Below, in pieces: positions 1 through 9,763 of a stretch of 64,000 nucleotides of DNA; positions within the stretch are counted from its first letter, which is position 1, and the number at the start of each line of letters is the position of its first letter. Source of the DNA: Devosia aurantiaca (GTDB taxonomy: Bacteria; Pseudomonadota; Alphaproteobacteria; Rhizobiales; Devosiaceae); contig NZ_JAALFG010000004.1 in the NCBI RefSeq assembly GCF_011058215.1, forward strand, positions 1-64,000, given 5' to 3'. The notes beneath the pieces were generated by a model that was given only the letters and a program-made list of their open reading frames with translations, made no database searches and was not told the origin of the DNA. A program made the position numbers and the translations under genes.

Positions 1-1
1 C

Positions 2-472
2 ATCAAAGACATGTACCCCGAGCGCGACGAGGAGGATCAGGAGGCCATCCGACAGCACGCCATTGCTGCGCTCAACTTCGTCCAGGGGAGCAAGGCCGCT
101 CTGACCGGTGCTGCCGCCAGCACGACGGACAGCGTCAACACCGCCTTCATCCAGGGTGTCCGCCGGTTCGCGATGAGCGTCAAGGACCTCGACATCGACC
201 TCATCGACCGGATCAATCCGTTCGGCGAGGCCTATGCCATCTTGGCCAAGGCCATGAGCGAGGAAAGTCTGAAACAGGTTGCCGCCGTCATTGCCGGCAA
301 GAACACGAGCCTCACGCCAGAAGACGCTCGTGACCTGGCGCGCCGCGCGTTGCGGTTCAAGCAGGAGCGAGGCCGCCTGCCATCGATCACCGCGCAGGAC
401 CCTTGGGAAAAGCGCATGGCTGAGGGTGTCGCGTTTCTGGCCCGCATGAAGGCCGAGGCCATCCGTGTCTAA
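2..472 (+). CDS. C-terminal part of a probable superfamily 2 helicase (cut by window edge)
   Basis: The frame is open at the left edge, so only the last 156 residues or so are seen and no helicase motif is visible. The call is inferred from the partner gene and from the C-terminal helices around ERGRLPSITAQDPWEKRM. These resemble helicase-associated repeats, and a similar stretch (HGRLPQHREDRDIFERL) recurs in the next protein. Its TAA overlaps the GTG start of the GIY-YIG gene, which implies translational coupling and a shared function, probably DNA processing or defence. It could be another nucleic-acid-binding protein; the ATPase core lies outside the window. Confidence 0.5.
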   Translation: MKDMYPERDEEDQEAIRQHAIAALNFVQGSKAALTGAAASTTDSVNTAFIQGVRRFAMSVKDLDIDLIDRINPFGEAYAILAKAMSEESLKQVAAVIAGKNTSLTPEDARDLARRALRFKQERGRLPSITAQDPWEKRMAEGVAFLARMKAEAIRV

Positions 473-1661
473 GTTCACCGACGAAGACGATGCCCTGCTG
501 GGCGAACTTGGCGTCGAGGTCGAGCCCGGGCAGCACGCCAGCCGTTCCCCAAGGAGGAGCGGATCATCGCAGGCTTTGAGGACATCCGGCGCTTTGTCGA
601 TGAGCATGGTCGCTTGCCGCAGCACCGCGAGGACCGAGATATTTTCGAGCGTCTGTACGCGGTCCGTCTGGATCGGCTGCGCGAACTGCCGGAATGCCGC
701 GAACTGCTCGAGCCGCTTGATCACCATGGGTTGCTTTCCGGTGTCAGCGAACCGGTAGCTCCCGTCGAAGATCTGGACGACGATGCCCTCCTTGCCGAAC
801 TCGGCGTGGATGGCGCTGGTGAGAACGACGTCACCGATCTGCGCTTCGTTCGCTCCGGCGCCGAGAAACGTGCGGCGGAGGAAATCGCCAATCGCGAGAA
901 ATGTGAGGACTTCGAGCGCTTCGCACCTTTGTTCGCTGCGGTTCAGAGTGATCTCGACGTTGGTGCTCGGGTCACCCGGCCATTTGTCAAAGACGCCGGC
1001 TTTCTCAAGGCCGACATCACCCAAGGCCAGTTCTTCATTCTGGGGGCAAGTCGCCTATGTTGCCGACGTCGGCGAGCCGATCAAAGCGCCAAACGGAGAA
1101 ACCGATGCCCGGCTGCGTGTCGTTTATTCCAACGGCACAGAGAGCAATCTGCTGCTGCGTTCACTCCAGCGCGCCCTTTATAAGGACGAAGGCGGTCGGC
1201 GGATAACCGAACCAAATGCCGGTCCGCTCTTCGCCGATACGCGTGATGACGAGGACCTGGCTAGCGGCACCATCTATGTGCTGCGCAGCAAATCGGACGA
1301 GCCCTATGTCGCCCAGCACCGTGATCTCCTGCACAAGATTGGAGTGACCGTAGGCGAGGTCCAGCAGCGGATCGCCAATGCCAGACACGACGCGACATTC
1401 CTTCTCGCCGATGTCGACGTCGTCGCCACCTATCGCCTGTTCAACATCAACCGAACGAAGTTGGAGAACATCATTCATCGGGTGTTCGGGCCGGCGCGCT
1501 TGGACCTGTCGATAGCAGACCGTTTCGGCAATCCAGTGGTGCCGCGCGAGTGGTTCTTGGTTCCTTTGTTCGTCATCGACGAGGCGGTCGAGCGCATCAA
1601 GGACGGCTCCATTGCCGAGGTGCGATACGATCCACAGACCGCCAAGCTTGTCACCAACTGA
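465..1661 (+). CDS. GIY-YIG nuclease family protein (T5orf172/MUG113-like), two frameshifts
   Basis: The protein is about 398 residues once two one-base shifts are repaired, near 525-547 (one base missing) and in the GGGGG run at about 1042 (one extra). The N-terminal half is helical with a GRLP segment shared with the upstream helicase-like protein. The C-terminal third has a GIY-YIG fold signature: IYVLRS for GIY, HKIGVT for YIG, and a later Glu in ENIIHRVF that would bind metal. These nucleases cut DNA with one metal ion. The GTG start overlaps the preceding stop by eight bases. A helicase plus GIY-YIG pair is typical of DNA defence or repair cassettes; the target is unknown. Family fairly sure, role inferred. 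Confidence 0.72.
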
Positions 1662-1716
1662 GGCTTGCTCATCCCAAAAAGAGGGCATCGCCATTTCTCG
1701 GCTTCGCCTCGCAGGT

Positions 1717-2092
1717 GAGGTGTTCTGTGTGATCGAGGTGTTCTTTTCTGCGTCTGTCTTGTCCGGCCGCCCCTCGCGCGATGCGCAGGGCGGCAAGCTT
1801 CGCCGGTTCATGTCAGCCGTCGAATGCCCGTCATGACCGCCCTTCGCATCACAAGTGATGCAGGGCGGCAAGCTCTCTTCGTTCGTCATGCCGGTCATTC
1901 GAGCATCTTTCCAAAAGCTGGAAAGATGCTGTCCATCACAATGCCAAACCGCCCCTCGATTACCTTCGGTAATCAGGGCGGCGAGCTCGCTGAAGAAGCT
2001 CGTTTGACATCGTAATGGCCGTATTCTCGGGGGTTCCCACCCCGACAATACGGCCGGGAAGAACACCTGTTTTTTCGGCTGAAGAACACCTC
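1717..2092. repeat. Non-coding hairpin-rich cassette bounded by doubled inverted repeats
   Basis: The motif AGGTGTTCT occurs twice at the left (about 1721 and 1737) and its complement AGAACACCT twice at the right (about 2059 and 2083), so the segment has doubled terminal inverted repeats. Inside are three units of one design, CCGCCC(C/T)TC, a variable palindrome, then AGGGCGGC(A/G)AGCT, at 1767-1800, 1837-1875 and 1949-1987. There is also a perfect 10-bp hairpin at 1903-1929 and a nested hairpin at 2017-2055. No convincing gene lies within. Doubled ends are reminiscent of IS21-type termini or a non-autonomous element, but identity is unknown. Confidence 0.55.
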
Positions 2093-2158
2093 TGTCAGTC
2101 GGGAAAGATGCACTTTTGCAGTCGGGTAAGATGCGCTTTTTGCAGTCGGGTAAGATCC
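2093..2158. repeat. Tandem triplicate repeat, IS21-terminus-like
   Basis: Three near-identical copies of GCAGTCGGGTAAGATGC follow each other at about 23-bp spacing, separated by CTTTT runs, starting right after the hairpin cassette. Several tandem copies of a terminal motif next to a TG dinucleotide is how IS21-family ends are built (transposase-binding repeats). No istA/istB gene follows, so if this is an IS end it is a remnant or was captured next to the recombinase. Confidence 0.45.
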
Positions 2159-2277
2159 CCTTGGTTAAGTAGCAGGCGGACAAATTTGCGGGTGACCAGA
2201 TATATATATGCGGCGAAACTTGAAACCCTGAGATCTGGAGTTATCTGGATTCCGCAGAGGCAAACACCGAGGGTGTT

Positions 2278-3278
2278 ATGACGCTCGACGAGCTGCGCCA
2301 ATTTACGGCGGACCAGATCAAGGACATGAAGTTCGACTTGGCGCTCAGCACCAAGGCGGACTATGAGCGCATGATCAGGGCTGTCGGTGATGACTTCGTG
2401 GCCTATCTCCGTTCGGCACCCAACAGCACTTTTTACAAAAGGAAAGCTGCACTCCTCTGGCACCTGAGGTTCTTGTTGGTGGAGAGCATAACCAGCATTG
2501 AAGAAGCCGAGGCCCAAGGTGAGACCAATATAGGGTGGCGCTTGGATCAGGCCCGCGTTTACGCAAACTTGGTCAAAAGCGTAGCGGCCGAAACCCGGAA
2601 AGAATCCCGCTCGCAAAAGGGCAAAAGTAAAAAGGTTGGCCTCAAGGCGTTAAGCAAAACGGGCGATTTCCGGGAGCGTCTTGTTGCAGCGGCCGGCAAG
2701 GCCGGTATCATCGGAATACTCGTTCTGTCGATCGCAGGTGTGCGACCGGCAGAGATCGCCAAAGGTCTTGCGCTGAAGGCTTCTGGTGAACACTTGCTGG
2801 AAATCCATATCAATGGGGTGAAGCACACCCAAACCACCGGCCACGAGCGGCGAGCGCAAAGACACGATGCGCGCAGGTGGAGCCTTACCGCGAAGCTGTT
2901 AACCCTTGTCAAAAAAGCTGGCGGCACCTTGCGGTTTTCGCGCAGCACAGATTCACTGCGCGAAGATATCAAGAGCGCAGCTGAGCGCGCAAAATTACCG
3001 CTTACCATCAGCCCTTACACACTTCGTCACCTCTTTTCCGCGGACTAAAAAGAGCGGGTTGGTCACCCGTTGAAATAGCAAAGGCTATGGGTCATGCGTC
3101 GACACGGACTGGCGGGCGATACGCTCGAAAACGGTCAAGTGGAAGCGGCACTGGCAGCATGACGGGGGTGTGGGCCTCCGGCGAGGTGAGAGAGTTCGGC
3201 AAGCCAACACTGGAAGAATACGCCAAAATGGGTATTCCAAAGTCCGATGCCTTGGCTCTCGAGGAGCCGAAGCCGTAG
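2278..3278 (+). CDS. Tyrosine recombinase/integrase-like protein, one frameshift
   Basis: The frame ends early at 3048, but the next frame continues the family. Restoring one base near 3045 gives SPYTLRHLFSAD followed by LKRAGWSPVEIAKAMGHAST and GGRYARK, i.e. the LRH, GH and Tyr elements of the tyrosine recombinase catalytic domain. The usual first His of the HxLRH box is Tyr here. Total length is about 333 residues, with a Lys-rich linker after residue 110. The ATG is directly preceded by a perfect hairpin (AACACC, GAG, GGTGTT, 2263-2277) that would hide any ribosome site. Likely a mobile-element recombinase; its substrate is unknown. Confidence 0.65.
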
Positions 3279-3531
3279 TTGAGTACAACAGATTGAGTTT
3301 TCTCTCATCAGCTTTGCGCCCTATTTGAGACATTCACGCCTCTCCCGTAGTTTCCAGAAGCTGCCGTTCCGCAATGAACCCTTCGATGGTAAAGCCGAAG
3401 GGGTCTGCTACAAATTGAGCGGCCGCGAGGCAGAGGTTATCCGAAAGGTGCAAAGGAAGGCGGAAGAAGCGGGCAGCATTGACCGCTCGCTGGCGCCCCG
3501 ATACTGCCCGTGTGAGTTTAGCGAGCGGAAA

Positions 3532-4570
3532 ATGATTTCTGATACTCACAGAAGGTTCGGCGGGACTGGTACAATAACGCTCAAGGACGTTGCCCGGCTG
3601 GCCGGTGTGACGCCAATGACCGTGTCGAACGTACTCAATCAGCGGAACGGCGAGGTCAGTGAAGAGACGCGGGCCAAGGTGGTCGCTGCCGTCGAACTAT
3701 TGGGCTATAAGCCCCATTCGGTGGCGCGCCGTCTGCGGAGCGGGCGGCGCAACTCCATCGGCATGCTCGTGCTCGATGACGTGCCTGCCTTTTTGCGCGA
3801 TCCCTTCACCAACCAGGTTATTGCGGGTTTATCCAACGTGGCCGCCGACAATGGCTACACCTTGGTGCTGCAGGGCGTGCGTTACGCAAACTTCGAAAAT
3901 GCGCCGCTGCTGTCCCAGATCGAGGCAGATGGAGTTTGCGCGCTGCTCTCGGGAACGCCCCAGCAGCGGCAGAGCCTGACGCAGCGGCTGTTGAGTCTCG
4001 GAATGCCGATCGTTCTGGTGCAGGAGCATCTGGTTGCGCCAGGCGTGTGCACGATCCGGCAGGATGACCGCGGCGGCGCCATGGAAATCGCGCGGCACGT
4101 GCTGTCGCGCGGAGCGCGCCGGATCATGATGCTGCTGCCGTCCGAGGAATGGCCAGCGATGAACGAACGTGAGGCTGGCGTGCGGGAAGTCTGTGCTGGC
4201 GCTGGCGCCCAGCTCATCCTGGTGCGTTGCGGCGACGAAGGATTGAGCGACACCGAGGCGTCCTTGGCCGCCGCTGTCGCCGCCAGTGGCATGCCCGATG
4301 CGATCATAGGGGGCAATGATCGGATGGCCATGGCAGCGCTGATGTGGCTTTCGGCCAACGAGATAGCCGTGCCTGACAAGGTGGCCGTAACCGGATTCAA
4401 CGCCTTCGATCTCGCGGCCTACAGCAAGCCCGCTCTTACGACTGTCCGCTCGGCAGCATACGAGATGGGTCTACGTGCCGGGGAAGAACTTCTCACCTAT
4501 TCGCACCGGAGCCTTTTCGGCCCCCGACGTTGTATTGCCTGTCCGATTTGTCACCGCAGCATCAAGCTGA
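3532..4570 (+). CDS. LacI-family transcriptional regulator, frameshift near C-terminus
   Basis: The N-terminus carries the LacI helix-turn-helix (TLKDVARLAGVTPMTVSNVLNQ region, residues 14-35) and hinge helix, followed by a periplasmic-binding-protein-like sensor domain with VPDKVAVTGFNAFDLAAYSKP near the end. The frame drifts after LLTYSHRS; a one-base shift near 4510 restores the usual family ending FSAPDVVLPVRFVT and a stop at 4568-4570. I chose ATG 3532 because upstream in-frame sequence is not LacI-like. It heads the catabolic cluster and probably represses it until a sugar-acid-like inducer binds. Confidence 0.85.
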
Positions 4571-4679
4571 GAAGCGTTCTAGGCCGACTGCAATTTAGGC
4601 AACATCAAGTCTTGCAAGAAAATTCGCCATACCGGATTGACGCGACAGAAAAATCGAGAAACAACTTTAACGATAAAGC

Positions 4680-5372
4680 ATGGATGTGACGATGACCTTG
4701 CCGAGCCATTCTGACGACAACCTCATTGCCCAGATGCGGCAGAACTTTTTCTGCGCCCTGCTGTCCGATACTTTAGATGAGCTGGGCCATATGCATCAGG
4801 CGCTGCCGGCGCGCATCCGTCCGCTGGATGATAGTCTTGTCATGGTCGGACGTGCACGCACCATGCTCTACGCCGACGTCTATGCCCGCCCGCAGGCCGG
4901 CGAGAATCCCTATGAACTCGAGATCAAGCTGGTCGACAGCCTGCAGGCTGATGAGGTCGCAGTTTGCGCCTGTGGCGGCACTGGTCGGATTGCGCCATGG
5001 GGCGGCCTGCTGAGCACTGCCTCCAAAGTGCGCGGCGCTGCCGGCGCGCTGATGGACGGTATGGTGCGCGATATCCGCCACGTCCGCGAACTGGCATTTC
5101 CGCTGTTTCATGCCGGCATCGGTCCGCTCGACAGCAAGGGTCGGGGCGAAGTGATCGCCATCGACGTGCCGGTCGAGTGCGCAGGGGTCCGGATCAATCC
5201 GGGCGACATCGTGTTCGGCGATGCTGATGGGGTCGTGGTGATCCCGCAGGCGATTGAAACCGAGGTCGTTGCGCTGGCCTACGAAAAGCTCAAGGGCGAG
5301 AACAAGACCCGCGATGCGCTGCTCGCGGGGCGTCGTCTCGCCGACGTCTTCGACGAATTCGGCGTGTTGTAG
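4680..5372 (+). CDS. RraA-family protein (HMG/oxaloacetate aldolase-like)
   Basis: At 230 residues it matches the RraA/class II 4-hydroxy-4-methyl-2-oxoglutarate aldolase family. Visible signatures are GGLLSTASKVRGAAGALMDG, then VRDI with the Arg-Asp pair used for metal and substrate binding, and GDADGVVVIP near the C-terminus. Members cleave 2-oxo acids to pyruvate with a divalent metal, while RraA itself inhibits RNase E. The neighbouring dehydratases and importer favour the aldolase role, taking a 2-keto-3-deoxy-type acid to pyruvate. Eleven bases separate it from the amidohydrolase gene, so they are likely co-transcribed. Confidence 0.8.
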   Translation: MDVTMTLPSHSDDNLIAQMRQNFFCALLSDTLDELGHMHQALPARIRPLDDSLVMVGRARTMLYADVYARPQAGENPYELEIKLVDSLQADEVAVCACGGTGRIAPWGGLLSTASKVRGAAGALMDGMVRDIRHVRELAFPLFHAGIGPLDSKGRGEVIAIDVPVECAGVRINPGDIVFGDADGVVVIPQAIETEVVALAYEKLKGENKTRDALLAGRRLADVFDEFGVL

Positions 5373-5382
5373 GGAGCGGGCC

Positions 5383-6243
5383 ATGATCGTCGATTGCCAC
5401 GTCAACCTCTGGAAGCCCGAGCATGTGCGGCCGCTGTTTGCCGCCGGCACCACCCATGCCCGCCCCGGCGCCGTCAGTCCGCTGGCCGATCCGGATACGG
5501 TCCGTGCCGCGATGGAAGAAGTCGACAAGGCCATCGTCTTCACACTGCGCTATGCCGACAGCGCCGGGATTGACGGCGACGATGAGGTCACAGCCGAAGC
5601 GGTACGCAAGTACCCAGATAAGTTCGTCGGCTTTGCCGCGGTCGATCCGCGCCGCGCGGACGCCATGGACCTGCTCGAGCACGCCGTGCAAGACCTCAAG
5701 CTCAAGGGCGTCAAGTTCGGACCGATCTACAATGGCGTGTCGCTGCTCGATCCGCGCATGGTCCCAGTCTACGAATATTGCGTCAGGAACAACCTGCCCC
5801 TGACGATGCATATGGGCACCACTTTCGCCCAGAATGCGCCAATCGAATACGGCCGCCCGCTGGCCGTCGATGAGATCGCAGGCCGCTATCCCGACCTCAA
5901 GATGATCATGGCGCACATGGCACATCCCTGGGCCGAAGAGTGCATTGTGGTCGCCCGCAAGCGTCCCAATGTCTACTGCGAAGTGTCGGCGCTGTTTTAC
6001 CGCCCCTGGCAGTTCTACAATATCCTGGTCACTGCCCAGGAATACCGCATCACCGAGCGCGACAAGATTTTCTGGGGCACCGACTTCCCCTTTGCCGAGG
6101 TGCGCGAAAGCATCGACGGGCTGCGCAACATCAACGCGCAGGTCGAGGGCACTGCCCTGCCGCGAGTCAGTTCCGAGACCATCGACTCAATCCTCTATTC
6201 CAACCCGTTCGACCATTGGTGGCACGGCGGGCTCAGCCTCTGA
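5383..6243 (+). CDS. Amidohydrolase family 2 (ACMSD-like) metal enzyme
   Basis: A 286-residue TIM-barrel hydrolase of the amidohydrolase_2 family. MIVDCHVNLW at the start corresponds to the HxH metal motif but reads H-V-N. Later ligands are present: His in TMHMGTT, His in MAHMAHPW and Asp in WGTDFPFA. Family members act as lactonases, hydrolases or non-oxidative decarboxylases in catabolism of aromatic or sugar acids. Start ATG 5383 has GGGAGCGGG upstream and follows the aldolase by ten bases. The substrate cannot be told from sequence; a lactone or hydroxy acid fits the cluster. Confidence 0.78.
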   Translation: MIVDCHVNLWKPEHVRPLFAAGTTHARPGAVSPLADPDTVRAAMEEVDKAIVFTLRYADSAGIDGDDEVTAEAVRKYPDKFVGFAAVDPRRADAMDLLEHAVQDLKLKGVKFGPIYNGVSLLDPRMVPVYEYCVRNNLPLTMHMGTTFAQNAPIEYGRPLAVDEIAGRYPDLKMIMAHMAHPWAEECIVVARKRPNVYCEVSALFYRPWQFYNILVTAQEYRITERDKIFWGTDFPFAEVRESIDGLRNINAQVEGTALPRVSSETIDSILYSNPFDHWWHGGLSL

Positions 6244-6300
6244 CGGCGGATTATGGACGACCGCCGGCGCATATCAGTCCAAGCCAAATGGGAGTGTCAT

Positions 6301-7883
6301 ATGCCTTCTCGTAGATTTCTGGACTTGCTCTTACCGGGCGCGCTGACCGCCCTCTTGTCGACGACTAGCGTAATGGCACAGGAGGCCTTCACCTGTCCCG
6401 CAACCGGTGGCGATCTGATCGTGGGAATCGAATCCGGCGTGCCAACGCTTGACCAGCATACCGCCACATCGTCGGCGACCCGAAACGTCGCCATGAATAT
6501 CTTCGAAACTCTGGTCATTCGCGACGAGAACATGAACCCGGCGCCCGACCTTGCTGCGTCGATCGATGTCAGCGAAGATGGCTTGACCTATACCTTTGTG
6601 CTGCGCGAGGGCGTCAAGTTCCACAACGGCAAGCCGTTGACCACCGCCGACGTTGTCGCTTCCTTCGACCGCTACAAAGAACTGGGCGTCAACCGCGCAA
6701 CGCTCGACGTCGTCGCTTCCTGGGAAGCGACCGACGACATGACCTTCGTCATCACCCTCAACCAGGCACAGCCGACATTCCTCGAGAGCCTGTCGTCCTA
6801 CACGGTGCCGATCGTCATCGTCCCCGCCGAGGAGGCTGCCAAGCCGGCCGGGCAGATCGAGCCGATCGGGACAGGGCCGTTCAAGTTCGCCGAATTCGTC
6901 CCGGACAGCTTCGTCAGGCTAGAGCGCTATGACGAATATGTGGCCAATGACAGCTTCCCCGGCCTCTCCGGCTTTGCCGGACACAAGCAGGCCTGCGTCG
7001 ATACCGTTACCTTCCGTATGCTGACCGAGCCAGGCGCCCGCATGGCCGCCCTCGAGACGGGCGAAGTTCATATTGCCGAGAACGTGCCAACGATTTCCCA
7101 GGAGCGCCTCGCCGGCACCGAAGGGGTAGAACTGGTGCGGCTCGAGAACTTTGCGCTCAACGTGGCCTATCCCAACTGGTCGGCGCCACCGACGGACAAC
7201 CTGCAGGTGCGTCAGGCAATCCTGGCTGCGCTCGACATGGAAGAGATCATGGAGGCGGCCACCGACGGTGCCTTCGAGCTCAATCCGTCGTTCCAGTTCC
7301 CCGATACCGGCTATTATTCAACCGCGGGCGAAGAGTTCTACAACCAGCACGACCTCGAAAAGGCCAAGGCCCTGCTTGCCGAGTCTGGCTACAACAACGA
7401 GCCCATCGTGCTGCTGACCAACCAGCAGTTCCCCAACATGTATAACAGCGCGCTGGTGATGGCCGCACAGCTTCAGGCTGCCGGCATGAATGCGGAACTG
7501 CGCGCGTCCTCGACTGGCCGACGGCTCTTGCCACCAGTGAGAAGGAAACCGCGGGCTGGAACATCTTCTTCACGTTCTGGGCCACGGTGACAGCGCAGGG
7601 CGGTCCGACCTCGCTGCGCAACCTCGCCAACCCCAACAACGTCTACAAGCCCGTGGACAATGCCGGCGATGAGGCATTCAACGCGGCCTTCTCGAAAATC
7701 GAAGCCGGTGCGGACCTCGACACCAGGCGCGAGGCCTTTGCGGAGGCCCAGGCGATCGCGTTCGAGAACGTTCTAGCTATCCCTTTCGGCATCATGTCCA
7801 ATGCCCAGGGCGTGCGCGCGACGGTGGAGGGCTACCAGCCCTACTATAATACGCGCGTTTCCAACGTCTGGCTTGAGCAATAA
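6301..7883 (+). CDS. ABC transporter substrate-binding protein, family 5 (Opp/Dpp type), one frameshift
   Basis: Begins with a signal peptide (MPSRRFLDLLLPGALTAL, cleavage probably near VMAQE) and continues as a family 5 extracellular solute-binding protein with the usual NIFETLV and YTFVLREGVKFHNGKPLTTADV segments. The frame breaks near 7505; restoring one base gives VLDWPTALATSEKE and the proper C-terminus ending NVWLEQ, about 527 residues in all. It would bind peptide-like or oligosaccharide-like ligands in the periplasm and deliver them to the permeases encoded next. GTG/ATG choices further upstream (6253) lack a signal peptide. Confidence 0.87.
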
Positions 7884-7934
7884 CAACGCTGGGCCGGCTC
7901 GTCCGGCCCGGTCTCCAACCCCGGGGATCGTCAT

Positions 7935-8888
7935 TTGCTAGGATATACGGTCAGCCGCCTGCTACAGGCGATCCCCATCCTGTTTCTGGTCAGCCTCATG
8001 GCCTTCGGGATCATCTATCTGATCCCCGGTGACGCGGCCACGGTGATCGGCGGGCCTTCCGCCAGCGCGCAGGACCTGGCCCAGATTCGCGCCAACCTCG
8101 GCCTCGACCAGCCGCTGCATGTTCAGATCCTGACCTTTTACACCAACCTGCTGCAGGGCGATCTGGGACGGTCTTTGCTCCTGGGCGTTCCCGTCACCGA
8201 AGCCATCATCCAGCGCTCCCCTGTCACCATCGGCATTGCCATCTATTCGCTGGTGCTGACGATCGTGCTGGGCCTTTCGACCGGCATCATCGCCGCGCTC
8301 AACCACAATCGTTGGCTTGACCAAGCCGCGACGATCTTTGCCCTGATCGGGGTGTCGCTGCCCAACTTCTGGCTGGCCCTTGTGATGATCGTGCTGTTCT
8401 CGGTCAATCTGGGCTGGCTGCCGACCGGTGGCTACGTGCCGTTTTCCCAGGACCCCATTGGATGGCTGCGCACCGCCACCATGCCCGCGGTCTCCCTGGC
8501 CCTGCTGCAGGCGGGCCTGCTGACGCGCATCACCCGCTCCACCATGCTTGAGGTGCTGAGCCAAGATTATATCCGAACCGCTCGTTCCAAGGGGATTTCG
8601 GAGTGGAAGGTCGTCGGCAAGCACGCGCTCGCCAATGTGATGATGCCGGTCGTTACGGTGCTCGGCCTGATCCTTTCCGTGCTGCTGTCTGGTTCGATCG
8701 TCATCGAGACCATTTTCGGGGTTCCCGGTATCGGGGCCCTGTTGGGCAACGCCATTTCAAGCCGGGATTACCCCATGATCCAGGGCGGGCTGCTCTTCGT
8801 CACCGCAGCCTTGCTGCTGCTCAATATCCTGGTGGATGTGCTCTATACCTGGCTCGATCCGCGCATTCGGGTAGGGGGCGGCAAATGA
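7935..8888 (+). CDS. ABC transporter permease, DppB/OppB type
   Basis: A 317-residue integral membrane protein with about six transmembrane helices. It starts at TTG 7935 in the sequence giving MLGYTVSRLLQAIPILFL, the canonical DppB N-terminus. The cytoplasmic EAA loop that contacts the ATPases is seen as DYIRTARSKGISEWKVVGKHAL. It forms the translocation pore with the next permease. The stop overlaps the start of the second permease by four bases (ATGA), so the subunits are co-translated. Confidence 0.9.
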   Translation: MLGYTVSRLLQAIPILFLVSLMAFGIIYLIPGDAATVIGGPSASAQDLAQIRANLGLDQPLHVQILTFYTNLLQGDLGRSLLLGVPVTEAIIQRSPVTIGIAIYSLVLTIVLGLSTGIIAALNHNRWLDQAATIFALIGVSLPNFWLALVMIVLFSVNLGWLPTGGYVPFSQDPIGWLRTATMPAVSLALLQAGLLTRITRSTMLEVLSQDYIRTARSKGISEWKVVGKHALANVMMPVVTVLGLILSVLLSGSIVIETIFGVPGIGALLGNAISSRDYPMIQGGLLFVTAALLLLNILVDVLYTWLDPRIRVGGGK

Positions 8889-9763
8889 CCGATCTTGCCC
8901 TGACGGCGCCGCCCCGCTTCGCGCGGACTCGCGCCACCCTGCGCCGCATGCTCGCGAACCGATCTTTCGCGCTCGGCAGCCTCCTGTTCGGCTTCATCTG
9001 CATCGCTGCGCTGGTCGGACCGCTGCTCGTGGGGATCGACCCCAATGCGCTTTCGATCCGCGACCGCTTCCAGCCGCCGTCCTGGCAATTCTTGCTCGGC
9101 ACCGACAATTTGGGCCGCGACATGCTGAGCCGGGTGCTCTATGGGGCACGATTGAGCCTTGGCATCGGCTTTGCCGTCATTGTGCTCAATGCGGTCTTCG
9201 GCGTTCTGCTGGGTGCGCTTGCCGGTTACTATCGCCGCCTCGACAATATCCTGATGCGCGTTGCCGATGCCCTGATGGCGTTTCCCGCGGTGTTGCTGGC
9301 CATCGGCATTGCCGCCGCTCTTGGCCCTTCGGCAATCACCGCCATTGTTGCCCTGGCCGTGGTCTATATCCCGCGCACGGCCCGCGTGGTGCGCGCCTCG
9401 ATCCTGGTGGTGCGTGAGCTGGACTATGTCCAGGCGGCACGGGCCTCGGGCGCAACCGATGCCCGCATCATCACCAGGCACATTCTGCCCAACTGCCTGG
9501 CACCCTTGATCGTTCAGCTCAGCTTTGTCTTCGCCTATGCCATTCTCTCGGAAGCCGTCTTGAGCTTCCTCGGTCTTGGCTCGCCGCCGACCGTGCCCAG
9601 CTGGGGCGTGCTGATCTCGGAAGGTCGTGCCTATATGCGCGAAGCAGCCTGGCTCACCATGGTGCCCGGCGTGGCGATCGCCATAACCGTGCTCGGTCTC
9701 AATCTTCTGGGCGACGGTCTCCGCGACGTTCTCGACCCCCGCATGAAAGTAGAACAGGGATGA
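8885..9763 (+). CDS. ABC transporter permease, DppC/OppC type
   Basis: A 292-residue permease with a cytoplasmic N-terminus, one early membrane helix ([19 protein letters not shown]) and five more after [15 protein letters not shown] sequence ([20 protein letters not shown]). The EAA loop reads [22 protein letters not shown]. It pairs with the preceding DppB-type subunit. ATG 8885 overlaps the previous stop, and its own stop overlaps the ATPase start (ATGA at 9760). Substrate class (dipeptide, oligopeptide, metal or sugar) cannot be fixed from the permeases. Confidence 0.9.
   Translation: MTDLALTAPPRFARTRATLRRMLANRSFALGSLLFGFICIAALVGPLLVGIDPNALSIRDRFQPPSWQFLLGTDNLGRDMLSRVLYGARLSLGIGFAVIVLNAVFGVLLGALAGYYRRLDNILMRVADALMAFPAVLLAIGIAAALGPSAITAIVALAVVYIPRTARVVRASILVVRELDYVQAARASGATDARIITRHILPNCLAPLIVQLSFVFAYAILSEAVLSFLGLGSPPTVPSWGVLISEGRAYMREAAWLTMVPGVAIAITVLGLNLLGDGLRDVLDPRMKVEQG

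Noticed and set aside
1161..2183. 340-residue minus-strand frame
   Set aside because: It is antisense to the GIY-YIG gene and runs through the hairpin cassette; its low-complexity repeats (SLPPC) are translated hairpins.
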